A stretch of DNA of 64,000 nt from Caulobacter vibrioides OR37 (GCF_000372645.1 NZ_APMP01000018.1:18529-82528); one strand, 5' to 3'; shown: positions 53,947 to 63,542, counted from the first letter of the stretch. Made by a program: numbers and translations. Notes: generated from the letters alone by a model not told the origin.

Positions 53947-53989
53947 GGCGGTTTCCACCCTCTGCTCTTGTGGCGTTCTGTTAGGTTTG

Positions 53990-53999
53990 AACGGTCGTT
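53990..53999. promoter_or_regulatory. possible operator upstream of fadJ
   Basis: AACG-GT-CGTT, 43 bp upstream of the fadJ start, embedded in GTTTGAACGGTCGTTTGAC, resembling the ACG-N2-CGT core of TetR-type fatty-acid regulator sites. The match is weak, so this is a guess. Confidence 0.3.
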
Positions 54000-54372
54000 T
54001 GACGGCAGCGTGCACGCCCCGGCGAAGATGTCCAGACCTCCGCGACGGCGCCATGCGCGCGCCGCGACGCCGTTGACGAATTTCGACGCGTACTACAAAT
54101 TTGAAATCAGAGTTTCAGCCGAGATCGTCCGTGGGGGAGGATGCGGCGCTCCGCGCGCCCTATCCACCTGATTTCCAGAGAGAATGATCCGCGCTGGGGA
54201 GGGCGTTCGCGGGAAGTCATGGGCTTTGGGCGCGACTTGCACGCGTCCTGACGTTTCGAAGTCGGTGGATCCGCGAGCGTGGCGTATTGCTCGCAATGCG
54301 TCGGACTTTGGTAAAGCGCAACTCGGCGCGGGAGATCGCTCCCGCGCCGCTTTCTTGTGAGCGCCGCCCTGA

Positions 54373-54513
54373 CTCTCCTCCCCCTCTTGGGGGAGGTATC
54401 GCGGCCGCGAAGCGCGCCGGGACGGAGGGGGCTGGTCATGAGTCAGCGGGGCTCGGCGCTGCCCCCCCTCCACCGGCTTCGCCGGTCCCCCTCCCCCAAG
54501 AGGGGGAGGAGAG
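54373..54513. repeat. type G palindromic element
   Basis: 141 bp. Outer arms CTCTCCTCCCCCTCTTGGGG and the inverted form are perfect over more than 20 bp. The interior has a GCCGCGAAGCGCGCC segment and a CACCGGCTTCGCCGGT hairpin. Confidence 0.85.
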
Positions 54514-54525
54514 TAACGAGCTCCC

Positions 54526-55752
54526 CTACCCGTTGCTCTCCGTCATCGCCGAATAGACCAGCGTCCGCAGCTCACGCCGGATCGGGTAGGCGCTGGACGG
54601 CATCAGCTGGGTCATGAACACCACCGCCAGGTCCTCGACCGGATCGATCCAGAACGCCGTCGAGGCCATGCCGCCCCAGAAGTATTCGCCCAGCGAGCCC
54701 AGGTTCTTGGTCCGGGCCTGGTCGACGGTCATGGCGAAGCCCAGGCCAAAGCCCAGCCCCTCGAACACCGCCTCGCTGAACAGAGACTTCGACGCCTGGA
54801 CCAGCTCCTGACCGCCGGGCAGGTGATTCATGGTCATCAGCTTGATGGTCTTGGGGCTGAGCAACCGCGCGCCGTCCAGCTCGCCGCCGTTCAGCAGCAT
54901 CCGGCAAAAGCGCATGTAGTCGTCGGCCGTCGACACCAGCCCGCCGCCGCCGGACTTCATCGGCGGATCCTTGAAGAAGCGGCTCTTCTCCGGATCGTCC
55001 TGCAGAACCACCTTGCCCGACGGCGTCAGGGCGTAGCAGGCGGTGAAGCGCTCGCGCTGGCTTTCCGGCACGTAAAAGCCGGTGTCGACCATCTTCAGCG
55101 GATCGAAGATCCTCCGCTTCAGGAACACATCGAACGGCAGGCCGGAAATCTTCTCGACCAGATAGCCCAGCACGTCGGTCGAGACCGAATAGTTCCAGGC
55201 CTCGCCCGGCGAGAACTCCAGCGGCACGGTCCCCAACGCGTCGACATAGCCCTGCAGCCCGCCCTCGCTGTCGACGCCGTCCAGCTTCAGCTTGCGATAG
55301 GCCGCGTCGACATTGGTGCGCTGCTGGAAGCCGTAGGTCAGGCCCGAGGTGTGGCGCAGCAGGTCGATGGTCCGCATCGGCTGGTTGACGCGCGTGGTCT
55401 CGAACGCGCCGACCCCGCCGGCCTGGAAGACGCCCAGGTCGCGCCAGGCGGGGATGAAGCGGTGCACCGGATCGTCCAGCGACACCAGGCCCTCCTCGAC
55501 CAGCATCATGAAGGCGACGCTGGTGACCGGCTTGGTCATTGAGTAGATGCGAAACAGACTGTCGGCCTTCAGAGGCTTTCCGCGCTCGACATCGGCGGAC
55601 CCCAGCACCGACGCATAGGCTAGCTGGCCTCGCCGCCAGACCTGGGTCAGGGCGCAGGGCAGTTTTCCCGTATCGATATACTTGTCCTTGATAAAGCTTT
55701 CGATGCGCCCGAGGCGATCAGACGACAGCCCCACGGCTTCCGGCGTACTCAA
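54526..55752 (-). CDS. serine hydrolase (class C beta-lactamase/esterase family)
   Basis: 408 residues. The nucleophile Ser is in S-x-x-K: FRIYSMTKPVTS (about 74). The second motif is WNYSVSTDVLGYLVE, a Y-S-V type rather than Y-x-N, as in EstB-like esterases. No signal peptide is visible. It is probably a cytoplasmic esterase rather than a resistance enzyme; the ester substrate is unknown. Confidence 0.88.
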   Translation of the reverse strand: MSTPEAVGLSSDRLGRIESFIKDKYIDTGKLPCALTQVWRRGQLAYASVLGSADVERGKPLKADSLFRIYSMTKPVTSVAFMMLVEEGLVSLDDPVHRFIPAWRDLGVFQAGGVGAFETTRVNQPMRTIDLLRHTSGLTYGFQQRTNVDAAYRKLKLDGVDSEGGLQGYVDALGTVPLEFSPGEAWNYSVSTDVLGYLVEKISGLPFDVFLKRRIFDPLKMVDTGFYVPESQRERFTACYALTPSGKVVLQDDPEKSRFFKDPPMKSGGGGLVSTADDYMRFCRMLLNGGELDGARLLSPKTIKLMTMNHLPGGQELVQASKSLFSEAVFEGLGFGLGFAMTVDQARTKNLGSLGEYFWGGMASTAFWIDPVEDLAVVFMTQLMPSSAYPIRRELRTLVYSAMTESNG

Positions 55753-55874
55753 TGTCCTGCACTCCCCTTCTCGAAAGTTCTCATTGGCCCGGATCGAATC
55801 TCACGTCCGGACATTTTGCCGCAACGTAAACTTTACCCGATCCTGCGATACCGATTGAAAACGAGGGAAACGGG

Positions 55875-57794
55875 ATGGGCAAGCACTTGGATACCGAGGC
55901 TGCCTCCAGGATCGAAGCCGCCGCGGCCGACTGGTTCTTCCAGAGCAGCCTCGACATGTTCGTGATCCTTCGCGCGAACGCGATCATCCGCGTCAATCCC
56001 GCCTGGACCCAGCTGACCGGCTGGACGCCCGAGGACACGGCGGGGCGGCCGATCCGAGACTTCCTCCACCTGCACGACACCGAACGGCTGAGAGACGTCG
56101 GCGCGGCCCTGCGCACGCGGGGCGAAGCGCGTTCGGAGCACCGGCTGGCGCGCAAGGGCGGCGGCTGGCTCTGGGTGCGCTCGCACTCCAAGGTCCTGGC
56201 CGACGACGGCCTGCTGATCGTCTTCCAGGACTTCAGCGAGGACCGCGCCCGCGAGATCGCCCGCCAGCAGACCGAGCGCGCCAACGAACTGCTGCGCGGC
56301 GCCGCCGGCGTCTATGTCTGGCGGTTCAACCCGCGCAAGGGCCTCTACCTGTTCGATCAGGACCTGCCGACGCCGTCGTCGCCCGAGGGCGGCGCCCGGA
56401 GCATGACGATTTCCGAGATGACCCTGTCGCTGCACCCGGACGACCGCGAGCGCGTCTGGGCGGCGTTCTCCCACACCCTCAAGACCGGCGAGCACGTCGA
56501 GATCGACTACCGCTATCTGGACCCGGCGAGCGGCGAATGGGCCAACATGCATTGCGCCTGGCGCGGCGTGCGCGGCTCGGGCCCCACGGCCTGGGACGTG
56601 ATCGGCATCACCCAGAACGTGACCGAACTGGTCGCCGCCCGCGACGCGGCCTTGAGCGCGGCCGAGGCCAAGAGCCAGTTCCTGGCCAATATGAGCCACG
56701 AGATCCGCACGCCGATGAACGGGGTGCTGGGCGTGCTGCACCTCCTGCGCAACGAGCCCCTGACCGAGGACGGCCGCCGCCTGCTGACCGAGGCCCTGGG
56801 CTGCGGCGAGATGCTGGCGGAACTGTTGAACGACATCATCGACTTCTCGAAGATCGAGGCCGGCAAGCTGGAGCTGACGCCGCAACCGACCGAACCGGCG
56901 CGGCTGCTGCAAGGCGTGGCCGACATGCTGCGCCCTCAGGCCCGCGCGAAAGGGCTGACGCTGGATGTCGTCGCCCCCGACGACCTGGGCTGGATGGCCA
57001 CCGACCCGCTGCGCCTGCGCCAGGCCCTGTTCAACCTGATGGGCAACGCCGTGAAGTTCACGCTGGCGGGCGGCGTGACCGCGCGGCTCTCCGGTCGGCG
57101 GGGCGGCGACCGCGTCCGCCTGCGCTACGAGATCGAGGACACCGGCGTGGGCATCGACGAGGAGGCGGGCAAGAGCCTGTTCGAGCGCTTCCGCCAGGGC
57201 GACGGCTCGACCACCCGCCGCTTCGGCGGCTCGGGCCTTGGCCTGGCCATCTGCCGGCGCCTGGCCGAGATGATGAACGGCGAGGTCGGCTTCGAAAGCC
57301 GGCTGGGCCAGGGCTCGACCTTCTGGCTGGAGATCGAGGCCGAGGCCTGCGCCGCGCCTACCGAGGACGCGGGCGAGGCCGAGGTCGCGCCGTTCGAGGA
57401 CCTGCGCGTGCTGGTGGTCGAGGACAACGCCACCAACCGGATGATCGCCAGCCGGATGCTGGAGGCCCTGGGCGCGCGGGTCGCCGTGGCCGAGGACGGC
57501 GCTCAGGGCGTGGCGGCGGCCAGCCAGGGCTTCGACCTGATCCTGATGGACATCCAGATGCCCGGCATGGACGGCGTCGAGGCCGCCCAGCGCATCCGGG
57601 CCCTGCCGGCGCCGGCGGGAACCGCGCCGATCCTGGCCATGACCGCCAACGCCCTCGCCCACCAGCGGGCCGCCTATCTAGCCGCCGGCATGGACGGCGC
57701 GGTGGCCAAGCCGCTGTCCCCCGCCGCCCTGGCCCAGGCCGTGGCGACGGCGCTGATGGTCGAACGCGGCGCGGAAGCGCGGAAGGCCTCCTAA
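55875..57794 (+). CDS. PAS-domain hybrid sensor histidine kinase / response regulator
   Basis: 639 residues. PAS-like sensory segments (about 20-120 and 140-250) include NPAWTQLTGWTPEDTAG, an RAxGGWLW-type end and WDVIGITQNVT. The DHp helix has the phospho-His near 275 in NMSHEIRTPMNG, then LLNDIIDFSKIEAGKLEL. The ATPase has FNLMGNAVKFT and DTGVGID, with GSGLGLAICRRL. The receiver is intact (VVEDNATNRM, LILMDIQMPGMDG, MTANAL, AKPLSP). No transmembrane segment is visible, so it senses a cytoplasmic ligand. Confidence 0.92.
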   Translation: MGKHLDTEAASRIEAAAADWFFQSSLDMFVILRANAIIRVNPAWTQLTGWTPEDTAGRPIRDFLHLHDTERLRDVGAALRTRGEARSEHRLARKGGGWLWVRSHSKVLADDGLLIVFQDFSEDRAREIARQQTERANELLRGAAGVYVWRFNPRKGLYLFDQDLPTPSSPEGGARSMTISEMTLSLHPDDRERVWAAFSHTLKTGEHVEIDYRYLDPASGEWANMHCAWRGVRGSGPTAWDVIGITQNVTELVAARDAALSAAEAKSQFLANMSHEIRTPMNGVLGVLHLLRNEPLTEDGRRLLTEALGCGEMLAELLNDIIDFSKIEAGKLELTPQPTEPARLLQGVADMLRPQARAKGLTLDVVAPDDLGWMATDPLRLRQALFNLMGNAVKFTLAGGVTARLSGRRGGDRVRLRYEIEDTGVGIDEEAGKSLFERFRQGDGSTTRRFGGSGLGLAICRRLAEMMNGEVGFESRLGQGSTFWLEIEAEACAAPTEDAGEAEVAPFEDLRVLVVEDNATNRMIASRMLEALGARVAVAEDGAQGVAAASQGFDLILMDIQMPGMDGVEAAQRIRALPAPAGTAPILAMTANALAHQRAAYLAAGMDGAVAKPLSPAALAQAVATALMVERGAEARKAS

Positions 57795-57955
57795 AGGCCG
57801 CCGCTCCGCAACAATCCTGACATCCCTTGGGCGTAGGCCCGCGCTAATTGTCCCACGGCGGACGGAGCGCTCTTTAAGCGGTCGTCCGGGAGGCCTACAT
57901 GGATGGCGTGTCCATGGGTCGGCGGGACCCGGTGCGACGGACGGGGTGCGCGTTT

Positions 57956-59197
57956 ATGGATGACGGTCGGATCGCGGGGGCGGCGACGGCGCGGTACGCC
58001 CGCAAGAAAGAGACCATCCTGGCGGCGGCCACGGCGATCCTGAACCGTCAGGGCGTGCGCGGCATGACCCTGGCCGACGTCGCCGCCAAGGTCGGGCTCA
58101 ACACCACCAGCGTCACCTACTACTACCGCAAGAAGGACGACCTGGCCGCCGCCTGCTTCATGCGCGGCCTCGAGCGGTTCGAGGCCATGGTCGCCGAGGC
58201 CGCCGCCCAGGCTTCGCCCGCCGCGCGGATCCTGAAGTTCCTGGACCTCTATCTGGACCTCAACCGACGCGTCCGCCTGGGCGAGGCGACGCCGCTGACC
58301 AGCTTCGCCGAGGTCAAGGCGCTGAAGGAGCCTCTGCGCGGATCGGTCGTGGCGGCGTTCAACGATCTGTTCCGCCGGGTGCGCGCCTTCTTCGACGACC
58401 CGTCCCTGGCCCACCTGGACAAGCGGCAACGCAACGCCCGCGCCCACCTCCTGATGGAGCAGGTGTTCTGGTCGGGCACTTGGCTGCGCCGCTACGACGT
58501 CGAGGACTACGGCCGGGTGCGCGACCGGATGGGCGACATCCTGCTGAACGGCCTACCGGCCGGCGACCGCGCCTGGGCGCCCCAGCCCCTGCCCGATCCC
58601 ACGCCCCAGACTGTCGAAGGCGCGCCGCCCGAGAGCATCGAGTGGCGCGAAACCTTCCTGGTGGCCGCCACCCGCCTGATCAACCAGCGCGGCTATCGCG
58701 GCGCCTCGGTCGAGGACATTTCGGCGGCGCTGAACGTGACCAAGGGCTCGTTCTATCACCACCACGACGACAAGGACGCCCTGGTGGCCGAGTGCTTCGA
58801 GCGCACCTTCACCGTCACCCGCCGCTCGCAGCTCGACGCGCGCGCCCTGGACGCCGACAGCTGGACCCAGCTGACCTCCACCGCCGCCGGCCTGACCGCC
58901 TACCAATTGTCCGAACACGGTCCCCTGCTGCGCGCCTCGTCGATGGGCGCCCTGCCCGACGCGCTGCGCGGCGACATGGCCGACGGCTACGCCCGGGGCT
59001 GGCAGCGCTTCGCGGCGATGATCTCGGACGGGATCGCCGACGGCTCGATTCGCGCGATCGATCCCTGCATCGCCGCCCACATGATCAACTCGATGCTGAA
59101 CGCCGCCGCCTCCCTGGGGGCCTGGGTTCCGGGCCTGGATCGCGACGAGGCCGCCGAGCTTTTCGCAAGGCCTTTGCTGACAGGCGTTCTAAAATAG
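57956..59197 (+). CDS. tandem TetR-domain transcriptional regulator
   Basis: 413 residues from MDDGRIAGAATARY at 57956 (57899 possible). Two complete TetR-type HTH regions are present: residues about 15-65 (ETILAAATAILNRQGVRGMT, LADVAAKVGLNTTSVTYYYR) and about 225-280 (ETFLVAATRLINQRGYRGAS, VEDISAALNVTKGSFYHHHD). Each is followed by its own helical ligand domain. It is about twice the usual TetR length, so the gene is a fusion or internal duplication. The ligand and targets are unknown. Confidence 0.85.
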   Translation: MDDGRIAGAATARYARKKETILAAATAILNRQGVRGMTLADVAAKVGLNTTSVTYYYRKKDDLAAACFMRGLERFEAMVAEAAAQASPAARILKFLDLYLDLNRRVRLGEATPLTSFAEVKALKEPLRGSVVAAFNDLFRRVRAFFDDPSLAHLDKRQRNARAHLLMEQVFWSGTWLRRYDVEDYGRVRDRMGDILLNGLPAGDRAWAPQPLPDPTPQTVEGAPPESIEWRETFLVAATRLINQRGYRGASVEDISAALNVTKGSFYHHHDDKDALVAECFERTFTVTRRSQLDARALDADSWTQLTSTAAGLTAYQLSEHGPLLRASSMGALPDALRGDMADGYARGWQRFAAMISDGIADGSIRAIDPCIAAHMINSMLNAAASLGAWVPGLDRDEAAELFARPLLTGVLK

Positions 59198-59242
59198 TCT
59201 CATTTTCGAGACACTTTTGAGCAATTCTCGCTTGAGGTAAAA

Positions 59243-59256
59243 TTGATCTCGATCAA
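59243..59256. promoter_or_regulatory. perfect FNR/FixK box
   Basis: TTGATCTCGATCAA matches the TTGAT-N4-ATCAA consensus exactly, lying 46-59 bp after the TetR stop and 168 bp before the chemoreceptor ATG. If it acts as a class II activator site, transcription would start about 40 bp downstream of its centre, giving a leader of about 130 nt. Confidence 0.75.
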
Positions 59257-59423
59257 TAATACTTCGAATTCAAAATATAGTCGCTACGATTAGTCGCATA
59301 TACTGCGATATTTACACCCCATTAACACTGGCCGCGCGTAGTCTCGCCCATCGCTCTACTCGAAGAGCGCGAAGAATCCGAAATCCAGGATTCAATTATC
59401 AGGCGAGACAAGGGCGGCAATCA

Positions 59424-60962
59424 ATGTCTGACATCAAAGAGAAGATCGTCACGTGGAATGAACACGATCGATCTGTTGGCGAAGTCGTCTACAAGCGCGC
59501 CGGCAAGCACCTGGAAACGGCGCTTCTGAACGCCTACCGGGTCATCGATCCTTCTCTGAAAGCCTTGCCGCACGACGTGTTCGAGAACGAGAAGCGCAAG
59601 TTCGCGTTCATCGCGCGGGGCAATTTCCCCAGCGAATACTTCGAACAGCAAGCCGTCATTACCGAGAACATCTCGAACAGCCTCGATTTCGCGACCTATC
59701 TGAGCAAGACCTACGCGGCCTACGCCGCGGGCCTGGCGTCCGGCCTGATGAAGGAAAAGGCCTGGAACGAGAAGCATTCCGACGAACTGATGCTGAGCCT
59801 GATGCGCTCGGTGTTCTCCGACGCCAGCGTCGTGATGTTCTATTACTTCCAGGTCCTCAACGCGCGCGCCGACGAAGAGCGCGCCGTGGTCGAGGCCGAA
59901 CGCCAGCGCGTGGCCGAAGAGCAGAACATGGTGGTTTCGGTGCTGGCCAGCAGCCTGCGGCGGCTGTCGCAAGGCGACCTGACGGCCCAGATCACCGAGC
60001 CGTTCACCGGCCGCTATCAGCAGATCAAGGACGACTTCAACGCCGCCCTCGACAGCCTGCGCGACGCCATGGGCGCCATCGCCTCGGCGACCAGCGGCCT
60101 GCGCAACGGCTCCGACGAGATTTCCGCCGCCTCCGACGACCTGTCGCGCCGCACCGAACAGCAGGCCGCCAGCCTGGAGGAGACCGCTGCGGCCCTCGAC
60201 GAGATCACCGCCACCGTCAAGCGCAGCGCCGAGAGCGCCCTGCAGGCTTCCGGCGCGGCCTCGACGGCCACGATCGACGCCAAGCGCTCGGGCGAGGTCA
60301 TGCACGACGCCGTCACGGCCATGGGCGAGATCGAGCAGAGCTCCAAGAAGATCACCAACATCATCGGCGTGATCGACGAGATCGCCTTCCAGACCAACCT
60401 CCTGGCCCTGAACGCCGGGGTCGAGGCGGCGCGGGCCGGCGAGGCGGGCCGAGGCTTCGCGGTCGTCGCCCAGGAAGTCCGCGCCTTGGCCCAACGCTCG
60501 GCCGACGCGGCCAAGGAGATCAAGGACCTGATCGCCAGCAGCACCGCCCAGGTCGAACGCGGCGTCAAGCTGGTCGGCGACACGGGCGCGGCGCTGAACG
60601 GCATCGTCACCAAGATCAGCGACATCGACGGCCTGGTCTCCGAGATCGCCCGCTCGTCGCGCGAACAGGCGACCGGCCTCAACGAGGTCAACACCGCCGT
60701 CAACCAGATGGACCAGGTCACCCAGCAGAACGCGGCCATGGTCGAGCAGTCGACCGCCGCCGCGGCCAATCTGCGCTCCGAGGCCGGCGAGCTGGAACGG
60801 CTGGTCTCGCGCTTCCAGACCGGCGCGGCCTCCAGCGCCGCGCGCGCCCAGCCGGCCTCCGCCGGCGGTCCCGCGCCCCTGGCCGAGGCGCGCGCCCGCA
60901 TCGTCTCGTTCGCCCGCCCCGGCGGCGCGGCGGCGGCGCGACGCGCCGAGGAGACTTTCTAA
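59424..60962 (+). CDS. cytoplasmic methyl-accepting chemoreceptor with a globin-like sensor domain
   Basis: 512 residues with no transmembrane segment. The N-terminal 160 residues are all-helical and resemble a globin-coupled sensor, with [12 protein letters not shown] matching the R-I-G-x-x-P-x-x-Y segment that follows the proximal His, but the position of the haem His (four residues before Gly66) is Phe62. A HAMP-like segment follows ([20 protein letters not shown], about 172-200) and the signalling hairpin with the tip [20 protein letters not shown] and [20 protein letters not shown]. The C terminus is EETF. It is preceded by a perfect FNR/FixK box, so oxygen-linked control is likely. Confidence 0.87.
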   Translation: MSDIKEKIVTWNEHDRSVGEVVYKRAGKHLETALLNAYRVIDPSLKALPHDVFENEKRKFAFIARGNFPSEYFEQQAVITENISNSLDFATYLSKTYAAYAAGLASGLMKEKAWNEKHSDELMLSLMRSVFSDASVVMFYYFQVLNARADEERAVVEAERQRVAEEQNMVVSVLASSLRRLSQGDLTAQITEPFTGRYQQIKDDFNAALDSLRDAMGAIASATSGLRNGSDEISAASDDLSRRTEQQAASLEETAAALDEITATVKRSAESALQASGAASTATIDAKRSGEVMHDAVTAMGEIEQSSKKITNIIGVIDEIAFQTNLLALNAGVEAARAGEAGRGFAVVAQEVRALAQRSADAAKEIKDLIASSTAQVERGVKLVGDTGAALNGIVTKISDIDGLVSEIARSSREQATGLNEVNTAVNQMDQVTQQNAAMVEQSTAAAANLRSEAGELERLVSRFQTGAASSAARAQPASAGGPAPLAEARARIVSFARPGGAAAARRAEETF

Positions 60963-61082
60963 ACGCCGTCGCGCGCCGGCGCCGCGCGACGGACGGTGCG
61001 CGCAAGGGCCGCGTTAACCATGAGTGGCCCAAAGGGGCTCGGGGCTGCTACCCTCGGATGACCGAGTCGCTCCGAGCCCGTC

Positions 61083-62207
61083 ATGACGACGATCAACCCC
61101 TACGCCTCGACCTACGCCCCCGGCCTGACCGCGGGGCAGACGGCCGCCCAGCGCGCCAACCAGGCCAGCGTCCCTGGCCAGACGCGCGACCAGAGCCCGA
61201 CGATCAACACCCCGGCGGTCAACGTGACCCTGTCGCCGGCCGCCCAGGCGGCGCTGAAGGCCCAGACTGACTCCCGCTCGATCGACGCGGTGATCGCTGA
61301 CGCCAAGAGCCAGATCGCCGCGCGCCTGAAGGCCGCCGGCGCGGCCTCGGCCCTCAGCAACGGCAATTCGACGATCGACCTGTCGGACATGGACCGCCGC
61401 ACGCTGTACGCCGTGGCCAGCAACCAGGGCGGCGGCTTCTCGACCGACCAGCAGGTGGTCGCCGCGCTGGGGATGCGCGATCAGCGCGACCAGGCCCTGG
61501 CCAGCCCGGCCGCCCAGGCCCGACTGACCGGCGACTACGCCAGCCTCTATCAAACCGCCCTGGACCAGATGGACGCCGCCGGCCCCGAGGAAAAAGCCAC
61601 CAGCGCCTGGAGCGACCAACGCGCCGCCCTCGTGGAAGGCCGCAAGCAGGCGCTCGCCCGTCCGGGCCTGGCGCCCAGCGGCATCGCCAATGACAGCGTC
61701 GCGGCCTACATGAAGGATACCGGCAGCGTCGTGGCGGGCGCCAAGACCCGCGACTTCGGCAAGGTGGCCACCGATGTCCGCGCGGCGCTGGACAAGCAGT
61801 ATTCCCTGGCCACCCAGCCGACCGCGGCCAAGGACGGCCAAAGCGGCGACATCGATTTCAGCCGCTTCGACGACCGCTCGCTGTCGGCCGTCGCCCTGAA
61901 CCAGGACGACCAGTTCTCCGGCCACGAGGTCGCCCAGGCCAAGGCCGAGGTCCGCGCCCGCGACAGCGCGGCGATCCAGAGCGATTATCAGTCGTCCAAC
62001 CAGGACCCGTCGAGCTTTGGCCAAGCCTTGATCACCCGCTACGCCGGCATGACCACCGAGGAACGCCAGGCGGCCGGCTGGACGCCCGCCGTCTACGACA
62101 AGATCGTCCAGCTGCAGAACGCCAGCGAGAAGCTGGCCCAGATGTTCAACGCCAACGGCGCGCCGGGGACGACGGCGGGGCCACCCAGCCTGCTGGACTA
62201 TATGTAG
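61083..62207 (+). CDS. uncharacterised protein with an internal duplication
   Basis: 374 residues. The N-terminal part (1-95) is polar and Ala/Gln-rich, with no signal peptide. Two homologous segments follow. The first is about 98-178, from IDLSDMDRRTLYAVASNQGG to AGPEEKATSAWSD. The second is about 257-338, from IDFSRFDDRSLSAVALNQDD to MTTEERQAAGWTPAVYD. The overall style (Ala/Gln/Asp-rich with short helices) suggests an extracellular or flagellar-associated protein, but no family is recognised. It starts with ATG at 61083, 120 bp after the chemoreceptor. Confidence 0.65.
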   Translation: MTTINPYASTYAPGLTAGQTAAQRANQASVPGQTRDQSPTINTPAVNVTLSPAAQAALKAQTDSRSIDAVIADAKSQIAARLKAAGAASALSNGNSTIDLSDMDRRTLYAVASNQGGGFSTDQQVVAALGMRDQRDQALASPAAQARLTGDYASLYQTALDQMDAAGPEEKATSAWSDQRAALVEGRKQALARPGLAPSGIANDSVAAYMKDTGSVVAGAKTRDFGKVATDVRAALDKQYSLATQPTAAKDGQSGDIDFSRFDDRSLSAVALNQDDQFSGHEVAQAKAEVRARDSAAIQSDYQSSNQDPSSFGQALITRYAGMTTEERQAAGWTPAVYDKIVQLQNASEKLAQMFNANGAPGTTAGPPSLLDYM

Positions 62208-62220
62208 GCCCTACGAAGCC

Positions 62221-63153
62221 CTATTCCGCCGCGTAGACCAGCGGATGGGTATGCGCCCACAGGTGGGCGCGATAGGTGTCGAAGCACTGCTCGCCACAGA
62301 TCAGGCGCATCACGGCGCCCTCGGCGATGAACCGGGCGCGCGACGGATCCTCCGACACGAGCGGGACCAGGGCCTCGGCGTTCCAGGCCTTGGAATGCTC
62401 GATGTCCAGCTGGGCGTGGAGGGCGAAATACTTGCGAGCCTCGGGCGAGACGCCGACGCGCTTGAGACCGGCGTCGACGCAGGCGACGCGGGTCGGCGCG
62501 GTCAACTCGACCACGCCCAAGGCCCCGATCGACTGCCAGACATAGCGCCGCGTCGTGGCGAAGGCGGTCATGGTGTTGGCCAGGCACAGCGACTGCCAAA
62601 GCGTCGTGTCGATGGTCGGCGTCAGGCCCAGGGTCGCCGTGGTGCGCGCCAGCATCGGGCCGTGCATCCCCTTGGCGCCGCCCCGGCCCATTTCGTCCCA
62701 GTAGTTGCGGGCCAGCTCCAGCTTGGCGCGCTCGGGGACCTTGACCTGGGTCAGGGCGACCAGATCGTCGAAGCCGGCCTCGCCGGCCGCCTCCTGGGTC
62801 AGGAACCACTTCAGGTCCTCCAGCGAGGCCTCGCCTTCCAGCCAGTCGAACAGAGGGTCCCACTGGCCGGGACCATGGTCCTTCAAGGCCTCGAACCAGG
62901 CGATGAAACCCTCGGGATCGGACGGGACGTCCGCGACGAGCGGGGCGATCTCGGCGCGGAACGCCTCGATGAACGCGCCTTCCAGCCGGCGCATCTCGGT
63001 CTCCCGATCCAGTTCGGCGCGCCAGTCGTCGGAGGGCGCGCTGGGCGCGAGGCGGACGTGATTCCAGTGCGCCAGGCCGCGATGCAGGGCCTCGGCATCG
63101 GGAAACCGCGGGCTAAAGGCCCCCAAACGGCAAAGACGCTCACCACCGTGCAC
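62221..63153 (-). CDS. iron-containing redox enzyme family protein (haem-oxygenase-like diiron fold)
   Basis: 310 residues from a GTG at 63153 with AAGGAG 7 bp upstream; a TTG at 63198 would lack this ribosome site. The helical bundle carries candidate metal ligands Glu121 (LTQEAAGEAG), Glu154 and His164 (YWDEMGRGGAKGMHG), Glu216 (GALGVVELTAP), His246, Asp250 and His253 (FALHAQLDIEHS), the set seen in HDO-type diiron oxidases. It likely binds two irons and oxidises an unknown substrate. It is convergent with the duplicated-domain protein and faces a Gln-rich small gene on the same strand. Confidence 0.75.
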   Translation of the reverse strand: MHGGERLCRLGAFSPRFPDAEALHRGLAHWNHVRLAPSAPSDDWRAELDRETEMRRLEGAFIEAFRAEIAPLVADVPSDPEGFIAWFEALKDHGPGQWDPLFDWLEGEASLEDLKWFLTQEAAGEAGFDDLVALTQVKVPERAKLELARNYWDEMGRGGAKGMHGPMLARTTATLGLTPTIDTTLWQSLCLANTMTAFATTRRYVWQSIGALGVVELTAPTRVACVDAGLKRVGVSPEARKYFALHAQLDIEHSKAWNAEALVPLVSEDPSRARFIAEGAVMRLICGEQCFDTYRAHLWAHTHPLVYAAE

Positions 63154-63215
63154 GGTCAAACTCCTTGGTCGTGAAAGAAAGGGGCCGCCTTTCGACAAGG
63201 CGGCCCATAGGCGGG

Positions 63216-63494
63216 TTAGCGCTCGGCGCCGCCGTCGCCGGTTCGGCCAGGCTCCAGATCCTCGTCGGCGTCGACGGCGCCGATCGCGCCGTCGTCATCC
63301 AGCGCGTCCTGGCGCTCGCCTTCGTCTTGGCGATCGGCCTGCTGGTTCTGCTGACCCGGTTGGGTCTGCTGGGGGTTCTGCTGCTGTTGCTGCGGCTGGC
63401 GGACGCCGTCCTGCTGGTTCTGCTGCGCCGGCTGTTGACGTTGAGCGTCGTTCTGCTGTTGCGGCTGGCCTTGGTTGTCGCGGTTCTCGTTCAT
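63216..63494 (-). CDS. Gln-rich hydrophilic small protein
   Basis: 92 residues from MNENRDNQGQ at 63494. The first half is almost entirely Gln, Asn, Pro and Asp (PQQQQQNPQQTQPGQQ); the second half is acidic with DDDGAIGAVDADEDLEPG. It has no signal peptide and no recognised family. Low-complexity sequence suggests an unstructured stress protein. An EcfG/SigT-type promoter lies upstream on this strand. Confidence 0.65.
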   Translation of the reverse strand: MNENRDNQGQPQQQNDAQRQQPAQQNQQDGVRQPQQQQQNPQQTQPGQQNQQADRQDEGERQDALDDDGAIGAVDADEDLEPGRTGDGGAER

Positions 63495-63542
63495 GGTCGT
63501 CCCTCGGGAAAGGCCGGGCCGGATGGCGGCGGCGAGGGAGCT

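Larger units (their letters stand above)
53947..54525. other. 579-bp region with no supportable gene
   Basis: It contains an AACGGTCGTT palindrome at 53990-53999 (perfect 4-bp arms), a large palindrome at 54373-54513 and a stretch of unremarkable sequence in between. Short readings here have no family or codon support. Confidence 0.5.

Noticed and set aside
54526..55752. Beta-lactamase for antibiotic resistance
   Set aside because: There is no signal peptide and the Y-x-N motif is Y-S-V, typical of esterases.
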